A stretch of DNA of 64,000 nt from positions 252,029 through 316,028 of the forward strand of contig CAWFHN010000016.1 in the NCBI GenBank assembly GCA_963815665.1, given 5' to 3'. Below, one piece after another: positions 44,263 to 52,666 of this stretch; position 1 is the first letter of the stretch, and each line of letters starts with the position of its first letter. The position numbers and the translations under genes are program-made. The DNA is from DASUPK01 sp963815665. GTDB lineage: Bacteria; Actinomycetota; Thermoleophilia; Solirubrobacterales; 70-9. The notes under the pieces are model-generated. The model was not told the origin of the DNA, ran no database searches, and saw only the letters and a list, made by a program, of their open reading frames with translations.

Positions 44263-45129
44263 TCAGCCCTGGACCGTCGCCGGCATGGTCGCCGGCTCCC
44301 GACCCGGGACCTCCCGAGATTCCGGCACCGTCTCGGCCGCCATGCCCGGCGCCGCGCGCCCGTAGAGGAACCAGTAGGCACAGCCGACGAACAGCACCGC
44401 TCCCACCGCGTTGCCGAGACCGGCGAACAGCAGGTTCCGCGCGATGTCGCCCCAGCCGATGCCGGGCACGCCCGCCCAGTGCGCGGCCGGGAGGAAGAAC
44501 ATGTTCGCCACCAGATGCTCGAAGCCCATCGCAACGAAGGCCATGATCGGGAAGAAGATCGCCAGGATCTTGCCGGCGACGTCCTTGGCGCCGAGCGCCA
44601 TCCAGACCGCCAGGCAGACGAGCCAGTTGCAGCCGATGCCGCGCAGGAAGATCTGCCAGTCGGTTTCGGTGTGGGCTTTCAGCGTCGCGATCCCGCCCAG
44701 CCGCTCGAGCTGGTCGGGCCCGGTCAGGATCCCCGACTTCACGCCCAGGAAATAGGCGACGAAGACCGAGCCGAAGAAGGCGCCGATCGTGGTGATCCCG
44801 AGGTAGGCCCCGCTGCGGCCCCAGGAGATCCTGCCCTTGGCCGCCGCCAGGGTGACGCCGGGGACGTTGCCGGTGACCAGCTCGGCCCCGGCGATGATCA
44901 CCAGCATCAGACCGAAGGAGAAGGCCGCGCCGGTGAAGAGCTGCGGCAGCGTTCCCCAGGTGTCGGGGTTGAGACCCGATGTGATCGTGATCGCGAACAG
45001 GCCTCCGAAGGCGATGAAGGCGCCCGCCAGGGCGCCCGCCACCAGCAGGTTGGCCGGAGGCGATTTCGCCTTCGCCTCGCCGGCATCGATCGTGGCGTTG
45101 TAGATCTCGGGTGGACTCATGAAAGACAT
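44263..45129 (-). CDS. Formate/nitrite transporter family protein (nitrite channel)
   Basis: A 288-residue FNT protein with six membrane segments. LLVAGALAGAFIAFGGLFAI near residue 28, AELVTGNVPGVTLAAAKG near 95, and the channel motif FVAMGFEHLVANMFFLPAAH near 205 with the central histidine are diagnostic. Being next to nirD/nirB it most likely carries nitrite into the cell. The ATG at 45129 directly abuts the NirD stop, so the three genes form one operon reading nirB-nirD-FNT. The 30-residue tail is rich in proline and alanine. Confidence 0.92.
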   Translation of the reverse strand: MSFMSPPEIYNATIDAGEAKAKSPPANLLVAGALAGAFIAFGGLFAITITSGLNPDTWGTLPQLFTGAAFSFGLMLVIIAGAELVTGNVPGVTLAAAKGRISWGRSGAYLGITTIGAFFGSVFVAYFLGVKSGILTGPDQLERLGGIATLKAHTETDWQIFLRGIGCNWLVCLAVWMALGAKDVAGKILAIFFPIMAFVAMGFEHLVANMFFLPAAHWAGVPGIGWGDIARNLLFAGLGNAVGAVLFVGCAYWFLYGRAAPGMAAETVPESREVPGREPATMPATVQG

Positions 45130-45459
45130 CTAGCTGGCACCTCCGTATTGCGTGTGTGATTTGCGGTTGAGCAGGAAGACCTGGCCGTCGCGCTCGGCGA
45201 CGGAATAGGTGCGGAGCTCGCGGCAGTCGTGACCGAGCGGCTCTCCGGAGTCGAGGTCGAAGCGGCGTTCGTGCAACGGGCAGATCACCGAGCGGTCCGC
45301 CGCGATGCCGTCGGCGATTGGGCCGCCGAGGTGCGGGCATCTGCCCTGCACGGCGAACCATCCCGACGGCAGGCGGAAGAGGGCGAGGAGATCGCCCCCG
45401 ACGCTGACCGACCGCCCTTCGCCCAGGGGGACGTCCTCCGTGGCGCAGAGCCGGATCAC
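45130..45459 (-). CDS. nirD: Nitrite reductase small subunit (Rieske-type)
   Basis: A 109-residue NirD. RCPHLGGPIADG and VICPLHERRFDLDSGEPLGH show the full C-x-H and C-x2-H ligand set of a Rieske [2Fe-2S] cluster. This distinguishes it from the enterobacterial NirD, which lacks the ligands. It partners with NirB in reducing nitrite to ammonium. Its start overlaps the nirB stop by 4 bases (45456-45459). Confidence 0.9.
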   Translation of the reverse strand: MIRLCATEDVPLGEGRSVSVGGDLLALFRLPSGWFAVQGRCPHLGGPIADGIAADRSVICPLHERRFDLDSGEPLGHDCRELRTYSVAERDGQVFLLNRKSHTQYGGAS

Positions 45460-47870
45460 TCGAGCTCCGCCTCGTCCGGCGGCCCGACGAGAGCGAGCTC
45501 GGAATCGCCCGCGACCTCCCCGAGGTCATCGAACTGCTTGGGGTGGTACGGCTCGTCGCGCTCCTGCCAGGTGTCGCCCGCGGCGGCCTTGGCGATGCGG
45601 AACCGCTCGCGCAGGGCGGCGCCCTCGTCCGGATCGAAGATCACCCGCTTGATCTCGTCGAGGCCCAGGCGCGGGACGAGGTCGTAGATGCGCTCCTTGA
45701 AGTGTCCGTTCTCGCGGTAGTACTGCATGAAGGTGGTGGCGACCTCCATCACCTCGTCGGGCGTCTCGACGGTGCAGAGGACGTCCGCCTCGCGGACGCT
45801 GCCTCCCGCGGCGCCCCCGACCCTGACCTGCCAGCCACCCTCGACCGCAACGGCTCCGATGTCCTTGACGGTCGCCTCGGCGCAGTTGCGCGGGCATCCG
45901 CTCACCCCCGACTTGAGCTTGTGTGGAGTGTGCAGGCCTTCCCAGGCCCGCTCCATCCGCTGGGCGAGCGCGATCGAATCGCCGATCCCGAATCGGCAGA
46001 AGTCGGTCCCGACGCAGCTCTTCACGGTGCGGATCGCCTTCGAGTAGGCGAAGCCCGAGGGCATGTCGAGGTCGCGCCAGATGTCCGGCAGGTCCCCCTT
46101 GCGGACGCCGAGCAGGTCGATCCGCTGCCCGCCGGTGACCTTCACCATCTTGGCGTCGTAGCGCTCGGCCACGTCCGCGATCCGGCGCAGCTGGTCGGGG
46201 CTGGTGACCCCGCCGTACATCCGCGGGACCACCGAGAAGCTGCCGTCGCGCTGGATGTTGGCGTGGACCCGGTCGTTGATGAACTTGGCCGAGCGCTCCT
46301 CGCGGTGGCGGTTGAGGTTGATCTCCGAGACGAGGTAGGCGAGCGCCGGCTTGCAGGTGCCGCACTGGCGACCCGTGCCGCAGGCCCCGGTCACCTCGGA
46401 GACGGACTCGAGGCCGCCGTCGCGGATCTCTGCGGCCAGCTCCTCCCGGGTCTGCTTCATGCACGGACAGAGGTAGGCGGGCTCCTCGCCTCCGCCGGTC
46501 TCGGCCAGGACGATCTCCTTGACCGCGCCCCGGCAGGAGCCGCAGCCGGTGCCCGCCCGCGTCACCGCCATCACCTCGCGCGAGGTGGCGAGGCCATCGT
46601 CGCGGACCGCGCTCACCAGGTCCGCCTTGCAGACGCCGTTGCAGTTGCAGATCTGTGCTTCGTCGGGCAGGTCGGCGGCGCTCATGGTCGCGGCGGCGGC
46701 CAGCCTCGCCAGCGGGTCCGCGGTGCTCTCCCCGGTGCTGATCGCGGCCAGCAGGTCCTCGGAGCCGCGCGTGTCGCCGAGCAGGATCGCCCCCGAGAGC
46801 CGGCCTTCGTTGACGACGAGCTTGCGGTAGTTGCCAGGACTGACATCAACCGCGGCGGCCTGGCCCTCGGCGTTGCCGATCGCGACCAGGTCGATGCCCG
46901 CGACCTTCAGCTTGGCCCAGGGGATCGAGCCGCGATACGGCTCGCCCTCGAGGTCGAGCAGGGTGTCGGCGGCGACACGCGCCTGCTCGGTGATCGGGCC
47001 GACCAGCCCGTAGACGATCCTGTCGTGCTCCGCGCACTCGCCGACCGCCACCACCCCGCGGGCCGAGGTCCGCAGGCGGTCGTCGACGAGGATCCCGCGT
47101 CCGCAGGCGATATCAACCCGCTCGGCCAGGCCGATCTCCGGCCTGATCCCGACCGAGACGACGACCATCTCCGCCTCGACCACCTCACCATCGGCGAAGC
47201 GCAAGCCCTCCGCCCGGCCGTTGCCGACCACCTCGGTGGCCTGACGCTCCAGCATCACGTCGATGCCCAGCTCCCCCATGGCCGGCAGCAGCATCCCGGC
47301 GCTGCCCGGATCGAGCTGGCGCTCCATCAGCCGGTCCACGAGATGGACGACCGTGGTGTGCATGCCGCGTCCGGCCAGTCCACGGGCCGCCTCCAGTCCC
47401 AGCAGACCGCCGCCGATGACCGCGGCGCGCCCGCCCTCCGAGGCACCCGCGCGGATCGCATCGCAGTCCTCCGGGTCGCGGAAGCACAGCACCCCGGCCT
47501 TGTCGAGCCCGTCGATCGGAGGAAGCAGCGGGCGAGAGCCGGTGGCGATCGCGATCCGGTCGAAGTCGAGCACCTCGCCGCCTTCGAGCTCCAGCCTGTG
47601 GCGATCCGGATCGAGAGATCTGACCCTGCGGCCAAGCAGGACCTCCACACCATGGTCCGCGTACCACTCCTCCGGGCGCAGCTGGAGACTTTCCGGGTCG
47701 TCGTCTACGAGCAGCAATTCGGAGAGCCGCACGCGGTCGTACGGCAGCCTGTCCTCGGCGCAGATCAGGGTGATCCCCACCTCCGGATCCCGCTCCAGCA
47801 GCTCCTCGCAGAGCGACTGGCCGGCGATGCCGCCGCCGATGATCGCCACGCGCTGGGTCGGTTTGAACAT
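45456..47870 (-). CDS. nirB: Nitrite reductase (NADH) large subunit
   Basis: An 804-residue assimilatory nitrite reductase. The order of domains is FAD/NAD oxidoreductase (AIIGGGIAGQSLCEELLERD and AAVIGGGLLGLEAARGLAGR, to about 390), two BFD-type [2Fe-2S] regions (ICNCNGVCKADLVSAV near 410, LCPCMKQTREEL near 470), then a ferredoxin-like and sirohaem/[4Fe-4S] domain with VKSCVGTDFCRFGIGDS and SGCPRNCAEATVKDIGA. It reduces nitrite to ammonium with six electrons. It is divergent from glutamine synthetase across a 204-base region with GlnR-box-like repeats. Confidence 0.95.
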   Translation of the reverse strand: MFKPTQRVAIIGGGIAGQSLCEELLERDPEVGITLICAEDRLPYDRVRLSELLLVDDDPESLQLRPEEWYADHGVEVLLGRRVRSLDPDRHRLELEGGEVLDFDRIAIATGSRPLLPPIDGLDKAGVLCFRDPEDCDAIRAGASEGGRAAVIGGGLLGLEAARGLAGRGMHTTVVHLVDRLMERQLDPGSAGMLLPAMGELGIDVMLERQATEVVGNGRAEGLRFADGEVVEAEMVVVSVGIRPEIGLAERVDIACGRGILVDDRLRTSARGVVAVGECAEHDRIVYGLVGPITEQARVAADTLLDLEGEPYRGSIPWAKLKVAGIDLVAIGNAEGQAAAVDVSPGNYRKLVVNEGRLSGAILLGDTRGSEDLLAAISTGESTADPLARLAAAATMSAADLPDEAQICNCNGVCKADLVSAVRDDGLATSREVMAVTRAGTGCGSCRGAVKEIVLAETGGGEEPAYLCPCMKQTREELAAEIRDGGLESVSEVTGACGTGRQCGTCKPALAYLVSEINLNRHREERSAKFINDRVHANIQRDGSFSVVPRMYGGVTSPDQLRRIADVAERYDAKMVKVTGGQRIDLLGVRKGDLPDIWRDLDMPSGFAYSKAIRTVKSCVGTDFCRFGIGDSIALAQRMERAWEGLHTPHKLKSGVSGCPRNCAEATVKDIGAVAVEGGWQVRVGGAAGGSVREADVLCTVETPDEVMEVATTFMQYYRENGHFKERIYDLVPRLGLDEIKRVIFDPDEGAALRERFRIAKAAAGDTWQERDEPYHPKQFDDLGEVAGDSELALVGPPDEAELE

Positions 47871-47926
47871 GTCCGGCAGCCTCGCGAACGGCTGTTACGC
47901 GCCGGTCTCGTCGCTGTTGCGGTCCG

Positions 47927-47976
47927 GTGACCGCCCGATGACGGTGCGGTTAACCGCTCCGAAACGCAGGCGAAAC
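47927..47976. promoter_or_regulatory. Candidate GlnR box array between nirB and glutamine synthetase
   Basis: Five-base half-sites recur about every 11 bases: GTGAC (47927), ATGAC (47938), TTAAC (47950), GAAAC (47961) and GAAAC (47972). The known actinobacterial GlnR box is gTnAC-n6-GaAAC. The pairs with 6-base spacers match this closely, and a further GTTAC lies at 47894. The rest of the 204-base gap (47871-48074) shows no other gene. The site is well placed to serve both directions. Confidence 0.62.
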
Positions 47977-48074
47977 ACTCGTGCCTGGCCCTCGACAGGG
48001 AGGCGAGGAGCGCTGCCGGGATTTTGGACCGGCGGTCGAACGACACACGGACCGCGTGTTGGCAATCTCAGCCG

Positions 48075-49385
48075 GTGGGGGCCGACACCGACTACGTGAT
48101 GCGCGTCGTGGAGGAGCGACGGGTGCGCTTCGTGCGGCTTTGGTTCGTCGACGTGGTCGGCTCGCTGAAGAGCCTCGCGGTCCCGGCCTCGGAGCTGGAG
48201 CCCGCGCTGCTCGAGGGCGTCGGCGTCGACGGCTCCGCGATCGAGGCGGGCGTCCGCGGCTCCGAGCGGGACGTCTACGCCTGGCCCGACCCCGGCTCCT
48301 TCCAGGTCCTGCCCTGGACCAAGGAGCCCCGGGTGGCGCGGATGTGCTGCGACCTGCTCACGCCCGAGGGCGAGCCGTTCCCGGGCGACAGCCGCCAGGC
48401 CCTCTGCCGGGTGCTCGATCAGGCGGCCGAGCTCGGGCTGACCCTCCAGGTCGGCTGCGAGATCGAGTTCTTCCTCTTCGCCGAGAGCCAGAACGACGGC
48501 CGGCCGCCGGTCCCGCTGGACGAGGGCAGCTACTTCGACCTCACCGTCCAGGACGTGGTCAGCGACTTCGGGCGCCGCACGATCGAGCACCTGGAGCAGA
48601 TGGGGATCCCGGTGACCGCCTCACACCACGAGGTCGGCCCCTCGCAGCATGAGATCCACCTGAAGCACACCGACGCCCTCTCGATGGCCGACGCGATCAC
48701 CACCTTCCGCATCGTGGTCAAGGAGGTCGCGCGCGAGCTCGACCTGTTCGCGACCTTCATGCCGAAGCCGCTCGACGGCGTGAGCGGCAGCGGCATGCAC
48801 CTGCACCTCTCGCTCTACGACGGGGAGCGCAACCTGTTCTTCGGCGAGTCGGACGCGGGGCCGGCGGACCGGGGCCGTCATTTCCTGGCCGGCCTGCTCG
48901 CCCACGCGAACGAGACCGCAGCCGTCACCAACCAGTGGGTCAACTCCTACAAGCGGCTTGCCTCCGGCATGGAGGCGCCCACCCACGTCAACTGGACGCG
49001 GAACGGAGGCAGCGGGCTGGTGCGGGTCCCCGCCGGGCGTCCCGGCCGGCAGGACACGGCACGCATCGAGCTGCGCTCCCCCGACGCCGCCGCGAACCCC
49101 TACCTGCTCTTCGCGCTCGTTCTCGCGTCCGGGCTGCGTGGGATGGAGCGCGGCTACGAGCTCGCGCATGAGCTGAGCGCCGGACCCTCCAACGGCGACC
49201 CCGGCCTGCCGCTGCCACGCGACCTCGGCGAGGCCACGGCGCTCTTCGACGAATCCGAGCTGGCTCGCGACACCCTCGGGGACCGGCTCTGCGACTGGTA
49301 CGTCGCGAACAAGCGCTCCGAGTGGGATGCCTACCGGGCGACCGTCACCGACTTCGACCGGCACCGATACCTGCGGTGGCTCTAG
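48075..49385 (+). CDS. glnA: Glutamine synthetase, type I
   Basis: A 436-residue GSI enzyme, joining ammonium to glutamate with ATP. FVRLWFVDVVGSLKSLAVPA near residue 19, GVGVDGSAIEAGVRGSERDV near 50, EIEFFLFAE near 135, ASHHEVGPSQHEIHLKHTDA near 190, and FMPKPLDGVSGSGMHLHLSL near 235 are the GS beta-grasp and catalytic signatures. The GTG at 48075 gives the family's normal 19 residues before the first strand; a TTG at 48024 is the alternative. The short form resembles the Bacillus-type GSI-alpha. It starts an operon with a GlnR-like regulator. Confidence 0.92.
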   Translation: MGADTDYVMRVVEERRVRFVRLWFVDVVGSLKSLAVPASELEPALLEGVGVDGSAIEAGVRGSERDVYAWPDPGSFQVLPWTKEPRVARMCCDLLTPEGEPFPGDSRQALCRVLDQAAELGLTLQVGCEIEFFLFAESQNDGRPPVPLDEGSYFDLTVQDVVSDFGRRTIEHLEQMGIPVTASHHEVGPSQHEIHLKHTDALSMADAITTFRIVVKEVARELDLFATFMPKPLDGVSGSGMHLHLSLYDGERNLFFGESDAGPADRGRHFLAGLLAHANETAAVTNQWVNSYKRLASGMEAPTHVNWTRNGGSGLVRVPAGRPGRQDTARIELRSPDAAANPYLLFALVLASGLRGMERGYELAHELSAGPSNGDPGLPLPRDLGEATALFDESELARDTLGDRLCDWYVANKRSEWDAYRATVTDFDRHRYLRWL

Positions 49386-49389
49386 CCCC

Positions 49390-50052
49390 GTGCCTGACGC
49401 GTGGATCTACAGTCGAGAGCCGGAGCGGGCATCGAGGATGGCGGCGCAGGTCGCCGAGCTCGGCTACACGCCGCGGCTGGTCTCCTCGTCGAACGGGGAT
49501 CTACGACCGAGCGAGGAAGACGGAGCCGCCGGGCGGCCGCCGGAGCTCGCCGTGGTGATCGGGGACGAGGGCTTCTGCTCCCGGCTGCGGGACGACGACG
49601 CCTTCACGAACGTCCCGATCCTGCTCTCCATCAGGCCCGAGGACCTCAATGGGCGCGTTCCGCTGGCGGAGGAGCTGCTGATCCCGCCGTTCACCCCGGC
49701 CGAGTTGGAGGCGCGCATCGTCCGCGCCCGCCAGCAGGTCGGCGGGGGCACCGAGGCCCAGTCCGTGCGGGTCGGCACGCTGGAGGTCGACCTCGCCACC
49801 TACCAGGTCACCGTCGACGGTGAGCCCGTGGACTTCGCCTTCAAGGAGTACGAGCTTCTGCGCTTCCTGATCACCCACCCCGGGCGGGTCTTCTCCCGCG
49901 AGGCGCTGCTCAACCGCGTCTGGGGCTACGACTACTACGGCGGCGCCCGGACCGTCGACGTCCACGTCCGCCGGCTGCGGGCCAAGCTCGGCTCCGAGCA
50001 TGCGGCGCGAATCCAGACCGTGCGGGGCGTGGGGTACCGCTTCGACCGATGA
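49390..50052 (+). CDS. GlnR-like OmpR-family orphan response regulator
   Basis: A 220-residue protein. The C-terminal OmpR winged helix is clear (GTLEVDLATYQVTVDGEPVD, FKEYELLRFLITHPGRVFSR, TVDVHVRRLRAKLG). The N-terminal receiver-like domain lacks the usual phosphorylated aspartate: the strand reads PELAVVIGDEG instead of a VLLD pattern. This is the hallmark of GlnR-type orphan regulators of nitrogen genes. The GTG at 49390 is 4 bases after the glutamine synthetase stop, and the gene overlaps the TrpD2-like gene by 4 bases. Identification as GlnR is by context plus pattern. Confidence 0.8.
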   Translation: MPDAWIYSREPERASRMAAQVAELGYTPRLVSSSNGDLRPSEEDGAAGRPPELAVVIGDEGFCSRLRDDDAFTNVPILLSIRPEDLNGRVPLAEELLIPPFTPAELEARIVRARQQVGGGTEAQSVRVGTLEVDLATYQVTVDGEPVDFAFKEYELLRFLITHPGRVFSREALLNRVWGYDYYGGARTVDVHVRRLRAKLGSEHAARIQTVRGVGYRFDR

Positions 50053-51092
50053 GCCTCTGGGTCGAACAACCCCAGGGCCGCAGCCAGTACCCCGGGTTCC
50101 GCGGGGCGATCAAGGCGGTCGGCACCGGTCGCCGCGGCAGCCGCTCGCTCGCCTTCGAGGAGGCTCGCGAGGCGATGCGGGCGCTCCTCGACGGCCAGAC
50201 GACCGAGGCGCAGGCCGGCGCCTTCCTGATCGCGATGCGGATCAAGGGCGAGGAACCGGAGGAGCTCGCCGGCCTGGTCCAGGCCCTCCGCGACGCCGCG
50301 GTCTCCCGCGCCCCGGCGTCCGTCAGCCCCGTCGCGACGGCCGGCGCATACGACGGCGTGGCCGAGAGCCCGCAGCTCTCGCTCGCGGCCGGTGCGGTGG
50401 CGGCGGCCTGCGGCGCACCGTGCGTGCTCCATTGCGGCGACAGCCTCGGGCCGAAGTACGGAACCAACCCGGCCGACGTGCTGGCCGCCCTCGGCGGCCC
50501 GCGCCGGCCCACCCTCGACGCGTCCCGGGCGATGCTCGACGCGAGCGGGATCTCGCTGGTCCACGCCGGGGAGTCGATCCCGGGCTGGGACCGCCTGGCG
50601 GCGATCCGGAACCAGGTCGGCCTGCGAGGCCCGGTTCACTCCGCCGAGAAGCTCGTCGACCACCTCGGGGCTCGCCGCTTCGTGGTCGGCTACACCCACC
50701 AGCCGTACGGGCCTCGACTGGTCGAGGCGCTCGCGCTGCTCGGGGCAGAGCCCTCCCTCGCCGTCCGGGGAGTCGAGGGATCGGACATTCCTCGCCCCGC
50801 CCGGCCCCAGGCGACCGGCGTGAACGGCGGCCCCGAGCTGCCCCAGCAGCTGGGCCTGCGGCTCCCCGAGGACGCGGCGTCCCCGGAGGCCTCGGCGGAG
50901 CTCACCCGCGCGATCCTCGACGACGGCGACGGAGGCCCCGCCGGGCAGGCGGTCCTCATCGGAGCGGCCCTCCGCTGCCTGGTGGCGGGCGCCTGCGACT
51001 CCGTGGACGCGGGCATCGCCCAGGCGGGACGGGCGATCTCGACCGGCGCGGCGGCGGCCTCGCTCGATTGCCTGCTGGAGAGCTGCGCCTGA
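50049..51092 (+). CDS. Anthranilate phosphoribosyltransferase-like protein (TrpD2/YbiB type)
   Basis: A 347-residue protein of the TrpD superfamily. FEEAREAMRALLDGQTTEAQ then AGAFLIAMRIKGEEPEELAG is the helical N-domain of the family. The PRPP-binding GTGGD is replaced by VATAGAYDG, and the later KHGN region by VLHCGDSLGPKYGTNPADVL. TrpD2 proteins of this type are not tryptophan enzymes; some bind nucleic acid, and some are found in nitrate assimilation clusters. The ATG overlaps the regulator stop by 4 bases. The reaction is unknown. Confidence 0.8.
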   Translation: MSLWVEQPQGRSQYPGFRGAIKAVGTGRRGSRSLAFEEAREAMRALLDGQTTEAQAGAFLIAMRIKGEEPEELAGLVQALRDAAVSRAPASVSPVATAGAYDGVAESPQLSLAAGAVAAACGAPCVLHCGDSLGPKYGTNPADVLAALGGPRRPTLDASRAMLDASGISLVHAGESIPGWDRLAAIRNQVGLRGPVHSAEKLVDHLGARRFVVGYTHQPYGPRLVEALALLGAEPSLAVRGVEGSDIPRPARPQATGVNGGPELPQQLGLRLPEDAASPEASAELTRAILDDGDGGPAGQAVLIGAALRCLVAGACDSVDAGIAQAGRAISTGAAAASLDCLLESCA

Positions 51093-51101
51093 GCGCCGGC
51101 C

Positions 51102-52625
51102 CTAGGGCGAGTCGGGCGAGGTGTCGATCGCGAGGTAGTCGTACGTACCCGGCCAGCCGTCCTCGGCCGCGGGGACCCAGCCTGAACAGGTGTCGTCCGG
51201 GTACGTGCTGGGGGAATCCGGGCGCAGCGCGTCCGGCCTGATGTCCTCGCAACCTGCGCGGCCGCCGCTCGAGAGGGTGATGCTGAGCCGCGAGCGGTAG
51301 TAGCGGGAGAACATGTTGCCGTCGCCGTCGGGATCGACCGCCGCCTCCTGCGCGTCGTCGAACCAGCGGTCGCTGAGCAGGCGGCGGTCGGCGCTCGCGT
51401 CGCCCTTGACGTACTTGTCGAACCAGGCGGTCGTGTACCAGTCGATCTCGTCCGCGCCACGGAGGCTGGCGCCGAATGCCGGATTGGGGATCCAGCTGAA
51501 GTCGAGGTGGCTGCCGCCGCGGATCACGATCTCCCCCGAGTCGACTCCGGCGTCCGAGTACTCGACCGACTGGGCGGCCTTCGACTCCGGGTCAGGCTGG
51601 GAGGTGTTCGGCGTCGGGGGCAGGAAGTAGTCGGCCGACATCCCGAGCGCCGGCGTCGTCATCGGCGCGACCGTCCGCTGGGAGGGATCGACGCAGGGCT
51701 GCTCCCCGGGCGGGAATGATCCCGACCCACCGTTCGGATCAGCGCCACTGAGGTTGTCCCAGGCGACCACGGCGTCCACACGCGGATCCCACTGCCCGAT
51801 GTAGGAGACGCCCGCCGCGCCATAGGAATGGCCGGCGAGCCCAAGACGGCTGGAGTCCAGCATGCCGGCGAGCGGGTCGTATGCGGTGTCCCTGCCGGCG
51901 GCAACCCGCTTGTCCTGCTTGGCCGCGTGGCTGGTGCCGGTCTGGCAGCTCGGGACGGGCTCATACGGGTGGGCGGCGTCGGAGAGGAAGAAGTCGATTG
52001 CGTCCTCGGTGCCGTCGAAGAACGGGCGGCCGTCGGTCTGCGCGGGGAACCCCTCACGGGCGTCCGGGTACTCCCCGAGGGCGTCCGACTGTCCCTGTCC
52101 CTGCGGGTCGAAGGTCATCACCACGTAGCCGTCCTTGGCGAGCGCCTGGGCCGCGTACCAGTACATCTGCTCGTCGGCCTGCACGGAGCCGTTGGTGATG
52201 ACGATGCCCGGGCGTTGCGCCGGGCCGGCCTTGGTCGCCCAGACGTGGCCCGCGAGCGTCGCGCCGTCGCGCGCGGTGAACAGGACCGGCTCGACGATCC
52301 CATAGCCGTTCGTGCCCCAGTCATACAGGCGGACGTCGCCGGCGCAGCCATCCTCGCCGGTGGCGCAGAGGTTGCCGATGAAGTTCCGCTGCGGGTCCCG
52401 CGCCTGGGCCAGCGTCGCGTCCAGGCGGTTCTGCACCGAGATCGTCCGCAGCTTTGCCTGATACTGGGGCGTCGAGTAGATCCTGGCCCGCTCGAGCGTC
52501 TTCGAAAAGTCCTTCGCCTCGTAGACCGGATCGAAGGCGCTGGCGACGGCCGTGCCGCCGAGCAACGCGATTGCAACCGCCAGGGCGGCGATCGCGGGCA
52601 CTCTCCTCCACAATCCGGTTCCCAT
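51102..52625 (-). CDS. Secreted alpha/beta hydrolase
   Basis: About 507 residues. The signal peptide is MGTGLWRRVPAIAALAVAIA then LLGGTAVASAF. The hydrolase fold runs from VLFTARDGATLAGHVWATKA near 105 with YVVMTFDPQGQGQSDALGEY near 160, the nucleophile elbow SRLGLAGHSYGAAGVSYIG near 255, and GGSHLDFSWIPNP near 385, a probable histidine. It could be an esterase, amidase or dipeptidyl-peptidase-like enzyme. The ATG at 52625 is used because the GTG at 52640 falls inside the likely -10 element. It is divergent from a TetR gene that probably controls it. Confidence 0.8.
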   Translation of the reverse strand: MGTGLWRRVPAIAALAVAIALLGGTAVASAFDPVYEAKDFSKTLERARIYSTPQYQAKLRTISVQNRLDATLAQARDPQRNFIGNLCATGEDGCAGDVRLYDWGTNGYGIVEPVLFTARDGATLAGHVWATKAGPAQRPGIVITNGSVQADEQMYWYAAQALAKDGYVVMTFDPQGQGQSDALGEYPDAREGFPAQTDGRPFFDGTEDAIDFFLSDAAHPYEPVPSCQTGTSHAAKQDKRVAAGRDTAYDPLAGMLDSSRLGLAGHSYGAAGVSYIGQWDPRVDAVVAWDNLSGADPNGGSGSFPPGEQPCVDPSQRTVAPMTTPALGMSADYFLPPTPNTSQPDPESKAAQSVEYSDAGVDSGEIVIRGGSHLDFSWIPNPAFGASLRGADEIDWYTTAWFDKYVKGDASADRRLLSDRWFDDAQEAAVDPDGDGNMFSRYYRSRLSITLSSGGRAGCEDIRPDALRPDSPSTYPDDTCSGWVPAAEDGWPGTYDYLAIDTSPDSP

Positions 52626-52638
52626 GAGCGCGGCGAGC

Positions 52639-52666
52639 ACTATACATAGTTTTAGGTATGTCTCAA
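52639..52666 (-). promoter_or_regulatory. Promoter of the secreted hydrolase gene overlapping the TetR start
   Basis: On the minus strand TTGAGA (52666-52661) and TATAGT (52644-52639) are separated by 16 bases. The message would start only a few bases before the ATG at 52625. The palindrome CTATACATAG (52640-52649) covers the -10 and the TetR ATG (52658) lies in the spacer, so the TetR protein is well placed to repress here. Confidence 0.62.

Noticed and set aside
45543..47930. A 795-residue plus-strand frame opposite nirB
   Set aside because: No domains, and nirB on the other strand has all its cofactor motifs; long antisense frames are common at this GC content.
52626..52640. GTG at 52640 as start of the secreted hydrolase
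   Set aside because: It overlaps the -10 element TATAGT; the ATG at 52625 directly precedes the signal peptide.
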